Shown here: positions 52,538 to 60,819 of the stretch, in pieces
Position numbering within the stretch: position 1 is the first letter of the stretch
Layout: each line of letters begins with the position of its first letter
DNA from: Streptomyces sp. NBC_00162
GTDB taxonomy: Bacteria; Actinomycetota; Actinomycetes; Streptomycetales; Streptomycetaceae
Assembly: GCF_024611995.1 (NCBI RefSeq)
Contig: NZ_CP102509.1
Location: forward strand, 7,564,001-7,628,000
Direction: 5' to 3'
DNA length: 64,000 bases
Translations under genes and position numbers: made by a program
The notes under the pieces: generated by a model
What the model was told of the DNA's origin: nothing
Databases searched by the model: none
The model's input: only the letters and a program-made list of their open reading frames with translations

Positions 52538-53492
52538 ACATGCGGGTGAAGTGCTCCCCGTAGTGGATCACGGTGTCGTCGCCGGGATCCGGCCGCAGGG
52601 GCCGGATCCGGGCGCCGAAGCGCGGCTCGTGGAAGTAGGCCAGCGTGTACCGCTCCCGGTCCGCGAGCCGCACCTTGTGCGGGGTGGACAGCAGGGCGCC
52701 GCCCGTCAGGAACTGCAGGATGTCCCCGGGGAACACGGTGAGCACCCCGGGTACGGGGGTCACGTACGTCCAGCCGGGGGAGTCCTGGGCGAAGCCCGCC
52801 GTGCTCTCCCCGGGGAGCCAGTTCCGCGGCCGGCGCTCCCCGGCGATGGGCGGGCGCACGAAGAGCCCGCCCACCTCGTCCTGGGCTGCGATCACGAGCA
52901 GCCCGTAGTCGGTGTGCGCGCCGATCCCGCGCTCCGTCGTCCGGGAGGCCGCCGGGAAGCGCAGCACCCGCATGTGATGCCAGCCGCCCCGCGTCAGCCC
53001 GGCCAGCCGGTCCATGCCGGCCGGTCCCGGGCCCCCTTCCAGGCCGGGGCCGAGCCCGAGCGCCACCAGGCGCAGCAGCCGCTCCCCGAGGCCGCCCACC
53101 CCGGCGAGATAGGCCTCCATGGCCGCGCGGTAGCCGGGATCGGGCCAGGGCACCGGCCCGTGGCAGGGCAGTCCGGGCCCGTCCGTCAGGTCCGGGGTGA
53201 TGGTGAAGATCTCCGAAGCGTCCCGCTCGCCCGCCGTGACCTCCTCGCCCGAGGCGATGTACCCGCTGTACGAGGTGTCGTTGACGCACGCCGCCTTCTC
53301 CGCCGGAGGCCGGGCGAAGAACCGGCGGCTCGCCGCCATGGCCTCCCGCGTCCGCGCCCGCTGTCCGGCGTCGGCGGCGATCTGGAAGATCCCGTCGCGC
53401 TGCCAGGCGGCCGTCATCGCCCGGCCGAGCGCCTCGTCCGCCGCCGTTCCGGTCACCCGGTCCGGCACCTGGAATGTCGCGAATCCGCTCAT
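52455..53492 (-). CDS. efe: Ethylene-forming enzyme homologue (2-oxoglutarate/Fe(II) oxygenase)
   Basis: 345 residues, aligning along the whole length with the Pseudomonas ethylene-forming enzyme as I know it: [121 protein letters not shown]. Iron ligands are His193, Asp195 and His272; 2-oxoglutarate binds Arg281; Arg175, Tyr196, Phe287, Glu84, Thr86 and Arg321 of the EFE active site are all kept. The family makes ethylene from 2-oxoglutarate and also hydroxylates L-arginine. ATG 53492 matches the family start. No pathway genes are adjacent. Confidence 0.93.
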   Translation of the reverse strand: MSGFATFQVPDRVTGTAADEALGRAMTAAWQRDGIFQIAADAGQRARTREAMAASRRFFARPPAEKAACVNDTSYSGYIASGEEVTAGERDASEIFTITPDLTDGPGLPCHGPVPWPDPGYRAAMEAYLAGVGGLGERLLRLVALGLGPGLEGGPGPAGMDRLAGLTRGGWHHMRVLRFPAASRTTERGIGAHTDYGLLVIAAQDEVGGLFVRPPIAGERRPRNWLPGESTAGFAQDSPGWTYVTPVPGVLTVFPGDILQFLTGGALLSTPHKVRLADRERYTLAYFHEPRFGARIRPLRPDPGDDTVIHYGEHFTRMFMRCYPQRATTRRIEAEGLLRRLGAVR

Positions 53493-53532
53493 GTCCGCCC
53501 CTCTCGAAGGTGTCCCTCGGCCGCCCCCGAGG

Positions 53533-53565
53533 GGCCGCCTCCCCCGTTTCACGGACGAGGCGGCC
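53533..53565. repeat. Inverted repeat in the EFE/cold-shock divergent region
   Basis: GGCCGCCTC at 53533-53541 pairs with GAGGCGGCC at 53557-53565 around 15 nt. It lies 41 bp before the EFE start and 126 bp before the cold-shock start; it could act in the leader of either transcript. Confidence 0.45.
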
Positions 53566-53690
53566 GGAAGTTCGATTACGCGCCACGCCACGGTTGGCCG
53601 CGTTCAGCGTGTGCTGTGCGCAACCGTTGGGCAGGATTCGAGACGGCCGCGTGTGCGGCCCGCAGTGGAACGTTGAGAAGGATCAGCCAG

Positions 53691-53897
53691 ATGGCAACAG
53701 GCATCGTGAAGTGGTTCAACTCGGAGAAGGGCTTCGGCTTCATCCAGCAGGACGACGGAGGCCCGGACGTGTTCGTGCACTTCTCCGCCATCGAGTCCAC
53801 CGGCTTCAAGTCGCTGGAGGAGAACCAGAAGGTCGAGTACAACGTCACCCAGGGCCCCAAGGGTCCGCAGGCAGAGCGGGTGGTCCCCCTCTCGTAG
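53691..53897 (+). CDS. cspA: Cold-shock domain protein (CspA family)
   Basis: 68 residues, a single cold-shock OB fold: [19 protein letters not shown] with RNP1-like KGFGFI and RNP2-like VFVHFSAI. Binds single-stranded RNA and DNA as a chaperone. GAAGGA precedes ATG 53691. The 5' region from 53493 is long for such a small gene, as is common for cold-shock transcripts. A strong terminator follows. Confidence 0.96.
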   Translation: MATGIVKWFNSEKGFGFIQQDDGGPDVFVHFSAIESTGFKSLEENQKVEYNVTQGPKGPQAERVVPLS

Positions 53898-53926
53898 TGC
53901 CGCTTCACGGGCCCGGCCCGTGATGT

Positions 53927-53955
53927 GAGCCCCGCCGGTCCGCCCGGCGGGGCTC
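53927..53955 (+). terminator. Terminator after the cold-shock gene
   Basis: GAGCCCCGCCGG at 53927-53938 pairs perfectly with CCGGCGGGGCTC at 53944-53955 around a 5-nt loop. A smaller hairpin, CACGGGC/GCCCGTG, precedes it at 53906-53922. Confidence 0.85.
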
Positions 53956-54177
53956 TCGCGCGTACCGGGCCGGCCCGGCGACCAGGGCGTGTCCATCCGC
54001 TCGAACTCGCAGGCCCGCCTGTACGGGAGCCCGGGGCGGAGTCCATATTTTTGTGGTTTCCGCCAAGCCTGACGGCCTGCCAGGTTGGGAGAGACTGCCA
54101 GCCGGAGGCAGCGGCCCGTCCCGATCGCGGGCGGCCGGGGCCGATGACATGGTGAAACACACGGGGAGGACGACGCG

Positions 54178-54921
54178 ATGAGCGCGCAGCAGCAGTACGA
54201 CGAGATCGGTGAGGCGTACGAGGGGTTCAAGGCCCTGCCCCTGGAGCAGTACGCAGTGGTGCCCGGCTTTCTGGCCCTGGTCGGGGACGTGAGCGGCAAG
54301 TCGGTGCTCGACCTGGCCTCCGGCACCGGCTTCTACAGCCGGGAGTTCAAGCGGCGCGGCGCCACGGACGTGCTCGGAATCGACATCTCCGGCGAGATGG
54401 TCGCCGTGGCGCAGAAGCTGGAGGAGCACGACCCGCTGGGCGTGCGCTACGAGGTCGGCGACGTGTCCACGCTGCGGACCTTCGAGCAGCCCTTCGACGT
54501 GGTCCTGGCGGTCCAGCTGCTCAACTACGCACCGGACATCGCCACCACGGAGCTGATGTGCCGCAACATCCACCAGAGCCTGAAGCCCGGCGCCGAGCTC
54601 TTCCTGCTCAACCAGTCGCCCGACTTCCGCTTCGACGGGCCGACCCCGGACAAGTACGGCTTCCGCAGCGAGCTCACCGGCGAGGAGGCCGAGACCGGAC
54701 CGAAGGTCCGGACCACGGCGCTGCTCGACCCGTCCGTCTCGTTCGTCGCCAACCGCCCGCGCCGCGAGGTCTACGAGGACTGCCTGAAGGCGGCCGGATT
54801 CACTGAGCTGACCTGGGTCCCGGTGGAGGTGTCCGAGGCCGGCGTACGCGAGTTCGGCGCGGACCACTGGGCGGACCTCTACGCCAACCCCCCGCTGGAA
54901 ATGCTGCGCTGCCGCGCCTGA
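54178..54921 (+). CDS. Class I SAM-dependent methyltransferase
   Basis: 247 residues. YDEIGEAYEGFKALPLEQYA then motif I VLDLASGTGFYSREFKRRGA, VLGIDISGEMV, the acidic strand FDVVLAVQLLNYA and a C-terminal strand pair. Resembles ToxA-like small-molecule methyltransferases. The substrate is not predictable. GGGGAGGAC lies about 9 nt before ATG 54178. It converges on the TetR gene with a 7-bp gap. Confidence 0.87.
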   Translation: MSAQQQYDEIGEAYEGFKALPLEQYAVVPGFLALVGDVSGKSVLDLASGTGFYSREFKRRGATDVLGIDISGEMVAVAQKLEEHDPLGVRYEVGDVSTLRTFEQPFDVVLAVQLLNYAPDIATTELMCRNIHQSLKPGAELFLLNQSPDFRFDGPTPDKYGFRSELTGEEAETGPKVRTTALLDPSVSFVANRPRREVYEDCLKAAGFTELTWVPVEVSEAGVREFGADHWADLYANPPLEMLRCRA

Positions 54922-54928
54922 CGGACCC

Positions 54929-55507
54929 CTAGACGGCCCGGTGGAGGGCCAGCAGGAGCCGCCACAGGTGGTCCGCCAGGCCGGGCGGATCGGCCGGGAT
55001 GCCGCCGTGGAGCCAGTCCGCGAGGACGCCGGTGAAGGCGGCGGCGACCGCCGAGGCGACGAGATCCGGGTTCGGGGCGCCCGCGGCAGCGCGCTCGGCG
55101 CGGGCGCGCTCGCGCAGCTCCCGGTGGAGGCGGTCGCCGAGCGGGCCCCCGCCGCCGGGGAGGAGCAAGGTGCGGTAGAGCGGCGCGCGCTCGGCGGCCC
55201 CGGCCAGGAAATCCGCCAGCGCGGCGGGGGGCCGCGCCGGGGGGAGCGCCGCCGGGCCGGTCTGCCAGGCGTGCAGGGCGTCGACCGCGGCGTGCACCAC
55301 ATCGGCGCAGGCGTCCACGGCGAGCGCGGTGAGGTCCTCGTAGTGCAGGTAGAACGTGGCCCGGCCGACCTTCGCCCGGCGGACCACCGCCGAGACGCTG
55401 ACCTCGGCGAGCGGGCTGCCGGCGCACTCCGCGAGCAGGCTCTCGCGCAGCCGTGCCTTCGTCCTGGCCGTGCGCGGGTCCGGTGCGCGCCCGTCCTGCG
55501 GGCTCAC
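54929..55507 (-). CDS. TetR family transcriptional regulator
   Basis: 192 residues with a TetR helix-turn-helix: TARTKARLRESLLAECAG, VSVSAVVRRAKVGRATFYLH and the YEDLTAL helix, followed by a ligand-binding helical domain. GTG 55507 overlaps the TGA of the upstream DUF1304 gene (GTGA), so both are on one transcript. The 40-bp palindrome before DUF1304 is the likely operator for this regulator. Confidence 0.88.
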   Translation of the reverse strand: MSPQDGRAPDPRTARTKARLRESLLAECAGSPLAEVSVSAVVRRAKVGRATFYLHYEDLTALAVDACADVVHAAVDALHAWQTGPAALPPARPPAALADFLAGAAERAPLYRTLLLPGGGGPLGDRLHRELRERARAERAAAGAPNPDLVASAVAAAFTGVLADWLHGGIPADPPGLADHLWRLLLALHRAV

Positions 55508-55893
55508 CCGGCCAGCAGCGCCGCGCCGAGCGCGAGCGCGCCGGGCAGGGCCTGGGCGAAGAGGATCCGCCGGTTCGCGGTCGCGGCCCCGTACACCCCG
55601 GCGACGATCACGCAGACCAGGAAGAAGATCTGCGTGGCGAGCGAGTCGATCACTAGGGCCCAGACCAGGCCCGCGGCGAGGAACCCGTTGTAGAGGCCCT
55701 GGTTGGCGGCGAGCGGCGCGGTGAGAGCGGCGGTGTCCGCGTCGAATCCGGACAGTGCGCGCCCCGGCGGCCGCTGCCACAGGAACATCTCCAGCACCAG
55801 GAAGTACAGGTGCAGGGCGGCCACGAGGCCTATCAGGATCTGAGCGACCGTGTGCACGGGCCGCCTCCACTTCTTGGGGGATGCATCAGGCAT
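55504..55893 (-). CDS. DUF1304 family membrane protein
   Basis: 129 residues with four membrane helices and the family motif APLAANQGLYNGFLAAGLVW. Function unknown. First gene of a two-gene operon with TetR, 17 bp from a perfect 15-bp-arm palindrome. Substrates or partners are not evident; repressor-plus-DUF1304 pairs suggest induction by a membrane-active compound, which is inference. Confidence 0.9.
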   Translation of the reverse strand: MPDASPKKWRRPVHTVAQILIGLVAALHLYFLVLEMFLWQRPPGRALSGFDADTAALTAPLAANQGLYNGFLAAGLVWALVIDSLATQIFFLVCVIVAGVYGAATANRRILFAQALPGALALGAALLAG

Positions 55894-55910
55894 CCGAGGG
55901 ATGAATCCGA

Positions 55911-55950
55911 GGACCGTATTTCCTGGACAACTGTACAGGAAATACGGTCC
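55911..55950. promoter_or_regulatory. 40-bp palindrome before the DUF1304-TetR operon
   Basis: GGACCGTATTTCCTG at 55911-55925 and CAGGAAATACGGTCC at 55936-55950 are perfect 15-bp arms around GACAACTGTA. On the minus strand TACGGT could be the -10 of the DUF1304 promoter. A role as terminator of the ferredoxin transcript cannot be excluded, since it lies just after that gene. Confidence 0.7.
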
Positions 55951-55958
55951 TCCGTGAC

Positions 55959-56168
55959 TCAGTCCTCCCGTACGGAGATGGCCGAGACCGGACAGGCCCG
56001 GGCGGCCTCCCGGACCAGCGCGCTCCCGGCGCCGTCCTCACGCCCCGGGAGCAGCTCGCCGAAGCCGTCGTCGTCCTGGGTGAACACCCCGGGGGCGGTC
56101 AGCGCGCACTGACCCGCGCCGATGCAGACGCCCGTGTCGATGTCGATGTGCAGACGTGCGGTCGACAC
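55959..56168 (-). CDS. [3Fe-4S] ferredoxin, P450 partner
   Basis: 69 residues. Cysteines in CIGAGQC and ACPVSA give a three-Cys cluster site with Gly in place of the fourth, typical of [3Fe-4S] ferredoxins that serve actinomycete P450s. The GTG start lies 6 nt after the P450 stop, so the two are co-translated. Confidence 0.92.
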   Translation of the reverse strand: MSTARLHIDIDTGVCIGAGQCALTAPGVFTQDDDGFGELLPGREDGAGSALVREAARACPVSAISVRED

Positions 56169-56174
56169 GACGGA

Positions 56175-57371
56175 TCACCAGGCCACGGGGAGTTCGACCA
56201 TGCCCTGGATGGTGTCGCCGGGTTTGAAGGGGATCCGGTCCGGCTCGGCCGCCAGCCGCAGCCCGGGCAGCCGCTCGAACAGCGTGCCCAGCGCGATCTC
56301 CATCTCCGCACGGGCCAGGTTCTGGCCGAGGCACTGGTGGATGCCGAACCCGAAGGCCACGTGGTGCCGGTTGGGGCGGTGCCAGTCCAGTGCGTCCGGA
56401 TCCTCGAAGGCGGAGTCGTCGCGGTTGATGACGGAGGTGGAGAAGACCACCCCGTCGTCCGCGCGGACCGTGACCCCGCCGATCTCGATGTCCTCGGTAG
56501 CCACCCGCAGCATCCCGTCCGCGATCGACAGGAACCGCATCAGTTCCTCCACGGCCGTGGACATCAGCGTCGGGTCCGCCCGCAGCTCGGCCAGCTGCTC
56601 CGGGTGGCGCAGCAGGGTGAAGGTGCCGAGCGAGATCATGTTGGCGGTGGTCTCGTGCCCCGCGATCAGCAGGATCGCGGCGAGGTCGGCCAGTTCCCCG
56701 ACGCCGATCTCACCGGTCTCCAGGCGCTGCTCGATCAGCTCGTCGAGCAGGCCGTCCCCGGGCTCCCGGCGTTTGCGCCCGATCAGGTCGACGAGGTACT
56801 CGTCCAGCCGGCGGCGGGCGTCCTCCACATCGGCGGATTCCGGGCCGCGCAGCAGCCGCCGTGACTCTCCCTCGAAGAACTCGTGGTCCTCGTACGGGAC
56901 TCCGAGCAGGGCGCAGATCACCATCGAGGGCACCGGCAGGGCGAAGGCGGCGACCAGCTCCGCCCGCGGGCCCGCGGCGACCATCTCGTCGATCAGCCGG
57001 TCCACGGTCTGCTGGATGCGCGGCCGCAGTGCGGCGGTCCGCTTCAGGGTGAAGGAGGGGATCAGCATCCGGCGCTGGGTGTTGTGCTCGGGGTCGTCGA
57101 ACCCGAGCAGCGCGGCCCGCCGGTTCTGGAGTCCCTTGAACCGCCTGGTGGGCGTGGGGAAGCCCGCGTTGCGGCGGTCGGTGGAGAGCCGGCCGTCGGC
57201 GAGCAGGGTGCGCGCCTCGGCCAGTCCGGTGACCACCCATACGGAGCGGCCGTCGAAAAGAGTGACGCGGGAGAGCGGCCGGGCCTCCCGCAGGGGTTCG
57301 TAGGCGGCCGGCGGGTGGTAGGGGCAGGTTCGGTCCTGGGGGAAGGCAACGGTCTCTGACGTGAAGGACAT
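56175..57371 (-). CDS. Cytochrome P450 (CYP105-like)
   Basis: 398 residues. I-helix AGHETTANM (237-245), ExxR at Glu276-Arg279, and the heme loop FGFGIHQCLGQNLAR with Cys347. QDRTCPYHPP near the N-terminus and the heme-loop wording are typical of CYP105, a family of broad-substrate Streptomyces P450s used in xenobiotic and secondary metabolism. The partner ferredoxin follows directly; no reductase or biosynthetic genes are adjacent. GAGG precedes ATG 57371; the in-frame ATG at 57428 is unlikely. Confidence 0.93.
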   Translation of the reverse strand: MSFTSETVAFPQDRTCPYHPPAAYEPLREARPLSRVTLFDGRSVWVVTGLAEARTLLADGRLSTDRRNAGFPTPTRRFKGLQNRRAALLGFDDPEHNTQRRMLIPSFTLKRTAALRPRIQQTVDRLIDEMVAAGPRAELVAAFALPVPSMVICALLGVPYEDHEFFEGESRRLLRGPESADVEDARRRLDEYLVDLIGRKRREPGDGLLDELIEQRLETGEIGVGELADLAAILLIAGHETTANMISLGTFTLLRHPEQLAELRADPTLMSTAVEELMRFLSIADGMLRVATEDIEIGGVTVRADDGVVFSTSVINRDDSAFEDPDALDWHRPNRHHVAFGFGIHQCLGQNLARAEMEIALGTLFERLPGLRLAAEPDRIPFKPGDTIQGMVELPVAW

Positions 57372-57501
57372 GAGCACCTCGCGAGCGATGGTTCCGTTGT
57401 GCCGGACTCCATTACATGCCTGAGGCACCTATCCCACCTATGCCACTTTCGGCCAGATCACCCCAAGTTCGCCCACAGGGCCCAGTGGGCGTCCCCGGAC
57501 C

Positions 57502-57840
57502 TCAGAGATGGGCGTCCAGGAAGGCCCGGAACTCCTCGCGGGTCATGGGACCGGCCTGGCTCGCGACCGCCTCGCCGTCCTTGACGAGCACGGCGGTCGG
57601 GGCGCCGGTCACGCCGAAACGCCTGGTCGGCCCCGGGCAGCGGGTGATGTCCGTACGGACGGCCGTGAACCGCGTCCCGTACTCCTCGGCCAGCTCGCCG
57701 ACGACCGCGTCCATCGCGCGGCACGCCTCGAGGGCCTTCGGCCAGGTCCCGCAGAAGTAGGCGAGAACCGGCCCCGGCGCCATGGAGAGGATGAAGTCGA
57801 ACTCCTGGTCCTCCAGTGGCTGGTGTACCCGACGTGCCAT
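57502..57840 (-). CDS. Thioredoxin-fold protein without the CXXC active site
   Basis: 112 residues. The thioredoxin pattern is visible (PGPVLAYFCGTWPKALEAC, FTAVRTDITRCPG, GVTGAPTAVLVKDGEA with cis-Pro81), but the WCGPC site is replaced by CGTWPK; cysteines remain at 30, 40 and 68. Redox activity through another Cys pair, or loss of redox function, are both possible. It lies upstream of the P450 on the same strand, separated by 130 bp. Confidence 0.8.
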   Translation of the reverse strand: MARRVHQPLEDQEFDFILSMAPGPVLAYFCGTWPKALEACRAMDAVVGELAEEYGTRFTAVRTDITRCPGPTRRFGVTGAPTAVLVKDGEAVASQAGPMTREEFRAFLDAHL

Positions 57841-57947
57841 GCGTGCCGCTCCTCGCTCCCGGGCCCCCCGTGACCAGGGAGGCGGCCACCATCATCGCCG
57901 CTGCGCGCGGCGGCCGATTGTCAGTGGTGCCTGTGAAGCTGAACGGT

Positions 57948-58217
57948 ATGGACGACAGGATGCTCCGGCGCCGGGTCTACGGCGCCGACCACGAAGACCC
58001 CGACCCCGGCCCGCGCCCCGGCCACGCCTACGGCGAACTCGTGGGCGGCCCCCTGGACGGGCTCCTCCTCGACATCACCGGCTGGAGCGCCCGGCAGCTC
58101 GCCGAAGAGGCCAGGCTGCCCACGGAGATAGGGCGCTACGGGGCGGGCGGCCGCGCCCACTACCGCCGCCGGGCGGCGGACCCCGGCCGCTGGGACTGGG
58201 TGGGGGACAGCCGCTGA
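57948..58217 (+). CDS. Conserved hypothetical protein
   Basis: 89 residues, basic, opening MDDRMLRRRVYGADHEDPDP with HAYGELVGGPLDGLLLDITGW as central strand-turn-strand. No family is recognised; the GGPLDG motif occurs in small Streptomyces proteins of unknown role. No signal or membrane segment. The ATG at 57948 matches the first conserved residues. Confidence 0.6.
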   Translation: MDDRMLRRRVYGADHEDPDPGPRPGHAYGELVGGPLDGLLLDITGWSARQLAEEARLPTEIGRYGAGGRAHYRRRAADPGRWDWVGDSR

Positions 58218-58288
58218 CCGCCGGGGCCGGTCACCACCTGCCGCCGGTGTCGGCGATCATGGAAGTTCGACGTACGAGGAATGGGGCC

Positions 58289-58906
58289 ATGGGGAACCTG
58301 GAGATGAGCACCGGCGACATGCGGGCCGTGATCCGGCTGCTGACGGCGGTGGAGCGGACACCCGAACAGGAGCGCGTTCTCGGATTCGCGCGGGAACAGT
58401 GCGCGCGGACCGACGCCCGCTTCGAAGACCAGGGCATCAAGCTGGACGTGCCGGTCGTACAGGCACTGGAGGAACTGCTGGAAGGCAGCCCCAGTGCGGA
58501 CATGGAGCCCGCCTACACCTACGCCTTCCAGTCGCTGGTCGCGGTGAACTTCTCCGACACCTACGACCTCGGCTACTGGCGGCGGCCCTCCTGGTTCTAC
58601 ACCGTGGACGAGGAGATGACCCGGCACGGGGTCCCGGCCGACCTCGCGCCCGCGGCCATCCTGTTCGGCGGCCCGCCGATCCGGCTCCCGCACCCGGGCG
58701 ACGCCGTCCCGTGGATGGGCACGTTCCCGGCGTCCCGGGCCGCCGAGCTGGTCGAGGCGTACGAGGCGGTCCTCGACCGGCTCGACCCGGAAGTCCGCGA
58801 GACGGCGGAAGTGCTGCTGGAGCCCATGCGGGTGGAGGCCGACGAGTGGGAGGAGACGAAGAAGGCGGGCCGGACCCAGGACACCGTCTTCTTCTGGCTC
58901 CGCTGA
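58289..58906 (+). CDS. Conserved hypothetical protein
   Basis: 205 residues, acidic and mixed alpha/beta. Segments such as LDVPVVQALEELLEG, ADMEPAYTYAFQSLV and GYWRRPSWFYTVDEEM look well conserved in style but I do not recognise a family. GAGG lies 9 nt before ATG 58289; upstream ATG 58259 lacks a site. No signal peptide. Followed by the promoter of the DGPF-ECF42 operon. Confidence 0.65.
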   Translation: MGNLEMSTGDMRAVIRLLTAVERTPEQERVLGFAREQCARTDARFEDQGIKLDVPVVQALEELLEGSPSADMEPAYTYAFQSLVAVNFSDTYDLGYWRRPSWFYTVDEEMTRHGVPADLAPAAILFGGPPIRLPHPGDAVPWMGTFPASRAAELVEAYEAVLDRLDPEVRETAEVLLEPMRVEADEWEETKKAGRTQDTVFFWLR

Positions 58907-58980
58907 ACGGGTGAGCGGCTGAGCGGCAGAGCCCCGGTGGTGGCGGCTCCCGAAAATTCTCCGAAGAATCTTCGAGGAGC

Positions 58981-59007
58981 TGTCGATCCGGGCGTCTCCC
59001 GTTCGAC
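58981..59007 (+). promoter_or_regulatory. ECF42-type promoter of the DGPF operon
   Basis: TGTCGA at 58981-58986 and CGAC at 59004-59007 are separated by 17 bp, 52 bp before the DGPF start. This fits the motif reported for ECF42 sigma factors (TGTCGA at -35, CGA/TC at -10) and predicts autoregulation by the sigma gene downstream. Confidence 0.7.
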
Positions 59008-59058
59008 GCAGGGGTGAGAGGCAGGGAAAGCCCCCGCCCTCCCGACCGAGGAGTCACC

Positions 59059-59415
59059 ATGCCGCGCTTCCTGACCATGATCCGCATCAACGAGCAGGAC
59101 CTGCCCCCCGAGGCCTTCCCGCCGGAGTTCGAGCAGCGCATGGGCGCCCTGCTGGAGGAGATCACCAAGGCCGGGGTCATGCTCGACACCGCCGGACTCC
59201 TGCCCACCTCCGAAGGGACCCGGCTCAGCTGGTCCGGCGGGAAGATCAGCTACACCGACGGTCCCTTCACCGAGACCAAGGAGGTCGTCGGCGGCTACTC
59301 CCTGACCCAGTGCAAGGACAAGGCCGAGGCCATCGAGTGGACCAGGCGGTTCCTGGAGATCCACCCGGCGGAGTGGAACGTCAGCGCCGAGGTCCGGGAG
59401 ATCCAGGAGATGTGA
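59059..59415 (+). CDS. DGPF (YCII-related) domain protein
   Basis: 118 residues. FLTMIRINEQD opens the YCII fold and the hallmark TDGPFTETKEVVGGY is present. DGPF proteins are the conserved partners of ECF42 sigma factors; enzymatic role unknown. GAGGAG lies 7 nt before ATG 59059. An ECF42-type promoter is upstream and the sigma gene follows by 42 bp. Confidence 0.93.
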   Translation: MPRFLTMIRINEQDLPPEAFPPEFEQRMGALLEEITKAGVMLDTAGLLPTSEGTRLSWSGGKISYTDGPFTETKEVVGGYSLTQCKDKAEAIEWTRRFLEIHPAEWNVSAEVREIQEM

Positions 59416-59457
59416 CCGCGCCGCGTTTGCCCTGCCTCGTCACGGCTGCTCTGATGG

Positions 59458-60705
59458 GTGGCCGTGACGGCAGTGAGTACGGCCCAGGCGGTCGAAGCGG
59501 TGTTCAGGATCGAGTCGGCGCGGATCATCGCCGGCGTCGCCCGTATCGTCCGGGACGTCGGCATCGCCGAGGAACTCGCCCAGGACGCCCTGGTCGCCGC
59601 GCTTGAACAGTGGCCCGAGTCCGGCGTCCCGGACCGGCCGGGCGCCTGGCTCATGGCCACCGCCAAACACCGCGCGATCGACCTCGTCCGCCGCAAGGAG
59701 ACCTACGCGCGCAAGCTCGCGGAGGTCGGCCGGACCCTGGAGGACGTACCGCCGCCCGCCGGACCGGCCGAGCTCGCGGACCCTGAGCACATCGACGACG
59801 ACCTGCTACGGCTGATCTTCACCGCCTGCCACCCGCTCCTGGCGACCGAGGCCCGGATCGCGCTCACCCTGCGGCTGATGGGCGGCCTGACCACCCAGGA
59901 GATCGCCCGCGCCTTCCTCGCGTCCGAGTCCGCCGTCGCCCAGCGCATCGTCCGGGCGAAACGGACCCTGGCCACGGCGGGGGTGCCCTTCGAAGTCCCG
60001 TACGGGGCCGACCGCGAGGCACGGCTCGCATCGGTCCTCGAGGTCATCTACCTCGTCTTCAACGAGGGCTACTCGGCCACCGCGGGCGAGGACCTGGTCC
60101 GCCCCGCCCTGTGCGAGGACGCGCTGCGGCTGGTCCGCGTCCTGGCGGGCCTGATGCCCAAGGAGCCCGAAGTGCACGGCCTCGCCGCGCTGCTGGAGTT
60201 CCAGGCGTCCCGGATGGCCACCCGGACCGGACCCGACGGGGAACCGGTCCTGCTCGCCGACCAGAACCGGGCCCGGTGGAACCGCATGCTCATCCACCGG
60301 GGCATCGAGGCCATGCGGCACGCGGGCAGCGGCCCCTACTCGGTACAGGCCGCCATCGCCGGCTGCCACGCGGCGGCCGTCCGCTACGAGGACACCGACT
60401 GGCCGACGATCGCCGCCCTGTACGGGCGGCTGGTCACACTGATCCCGTCCCCGGTGGTGGAGCTCAACCGGGCGGTCGCCGTCTCGATGGCGCAGGGACC
60501 GGAGGCCGCGCTCCCGCTGGTCGACGCGCTGGCGCAGGAACCGGCCCTGCGCGCCTACCACCTGCTGCCGAGCGTACGGGGAGACCTGCTGGAGCGGCTC
60601 GGCCGCCCGGCGGAGGCCCGCGCCGAGTTCGAACGGGCGGCCTCGCTCACCCGCAACGAGCGGGAACGCTCCCTGCTCCGCGGGCGCGCCGACCGGCTCC
60701 AGTGA
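59458..60705 (+). CDS. ECF42 RNA polymerase sigma factor
   Basis: 415 residues. Sigma-70 region 2 (IVRDVGIAEELAQDALVAAL, AWLMATAKHRAIDLVRR) and region 4 (LMGGLTTQEIARAFLASESA) occupy the first 185 residues; the remaining 230 are the long C-terminal extension (FNEGYSATAGEDLVRPALCE, NRAVAVSMAQGPEAAL, TPR-like helices) characteristic of ECF42 and needed for its activity. No anti-sigma factor is present, as expected. GTG 59458 or GTG 59464 may start it. Partner: DGPF gene upstream. Confidence 0.93.
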   Translation: MAVTAVSTAQAVEAVFRIESARIIAGVARIVRDVGIAEELAQDALVAALEQWPESGVPDRPGAWLMATAKHRAIDLVRRKETYARKLAEVGRTLEDVPPPAGPAELADPEHIDDDLLRLIFTACHPLLATEARIALTLRLMGGLTTQEIARAFLASESAVAQRIVRAKRTLATAGVPFEVPYGADREARLASVLEVIYLVFNEGYSATAGEDLVRPALCEDALRLVRVLAGLMPKEPEVHGLAALLEFQASRMATRTGPDGEPVLLADQNRARWNRMLIHRGIEAMRHAGSGPYSVQAAIAGCHAAAVRYEDTDWPTIAALYGRLVTLIPSPVVELNRAVAVSMAQGPEAALPLVDALAQEPALRAYHLLPSVRGDLLERLGRPAEARAEFERAASLTRNERERSLLRGRADRLQ

Positions 60706-60819
60706 GGTGTTGGCTGCCCGGCCGGGCTGTCCGGGACCGCACTCTTGTGCCGTCGGGCGCGGCCGGGGAATCTGGGGCGCCCCCACACCCGGTCGACGAA
60801 AGGTCCAGGTGCACCGGAG

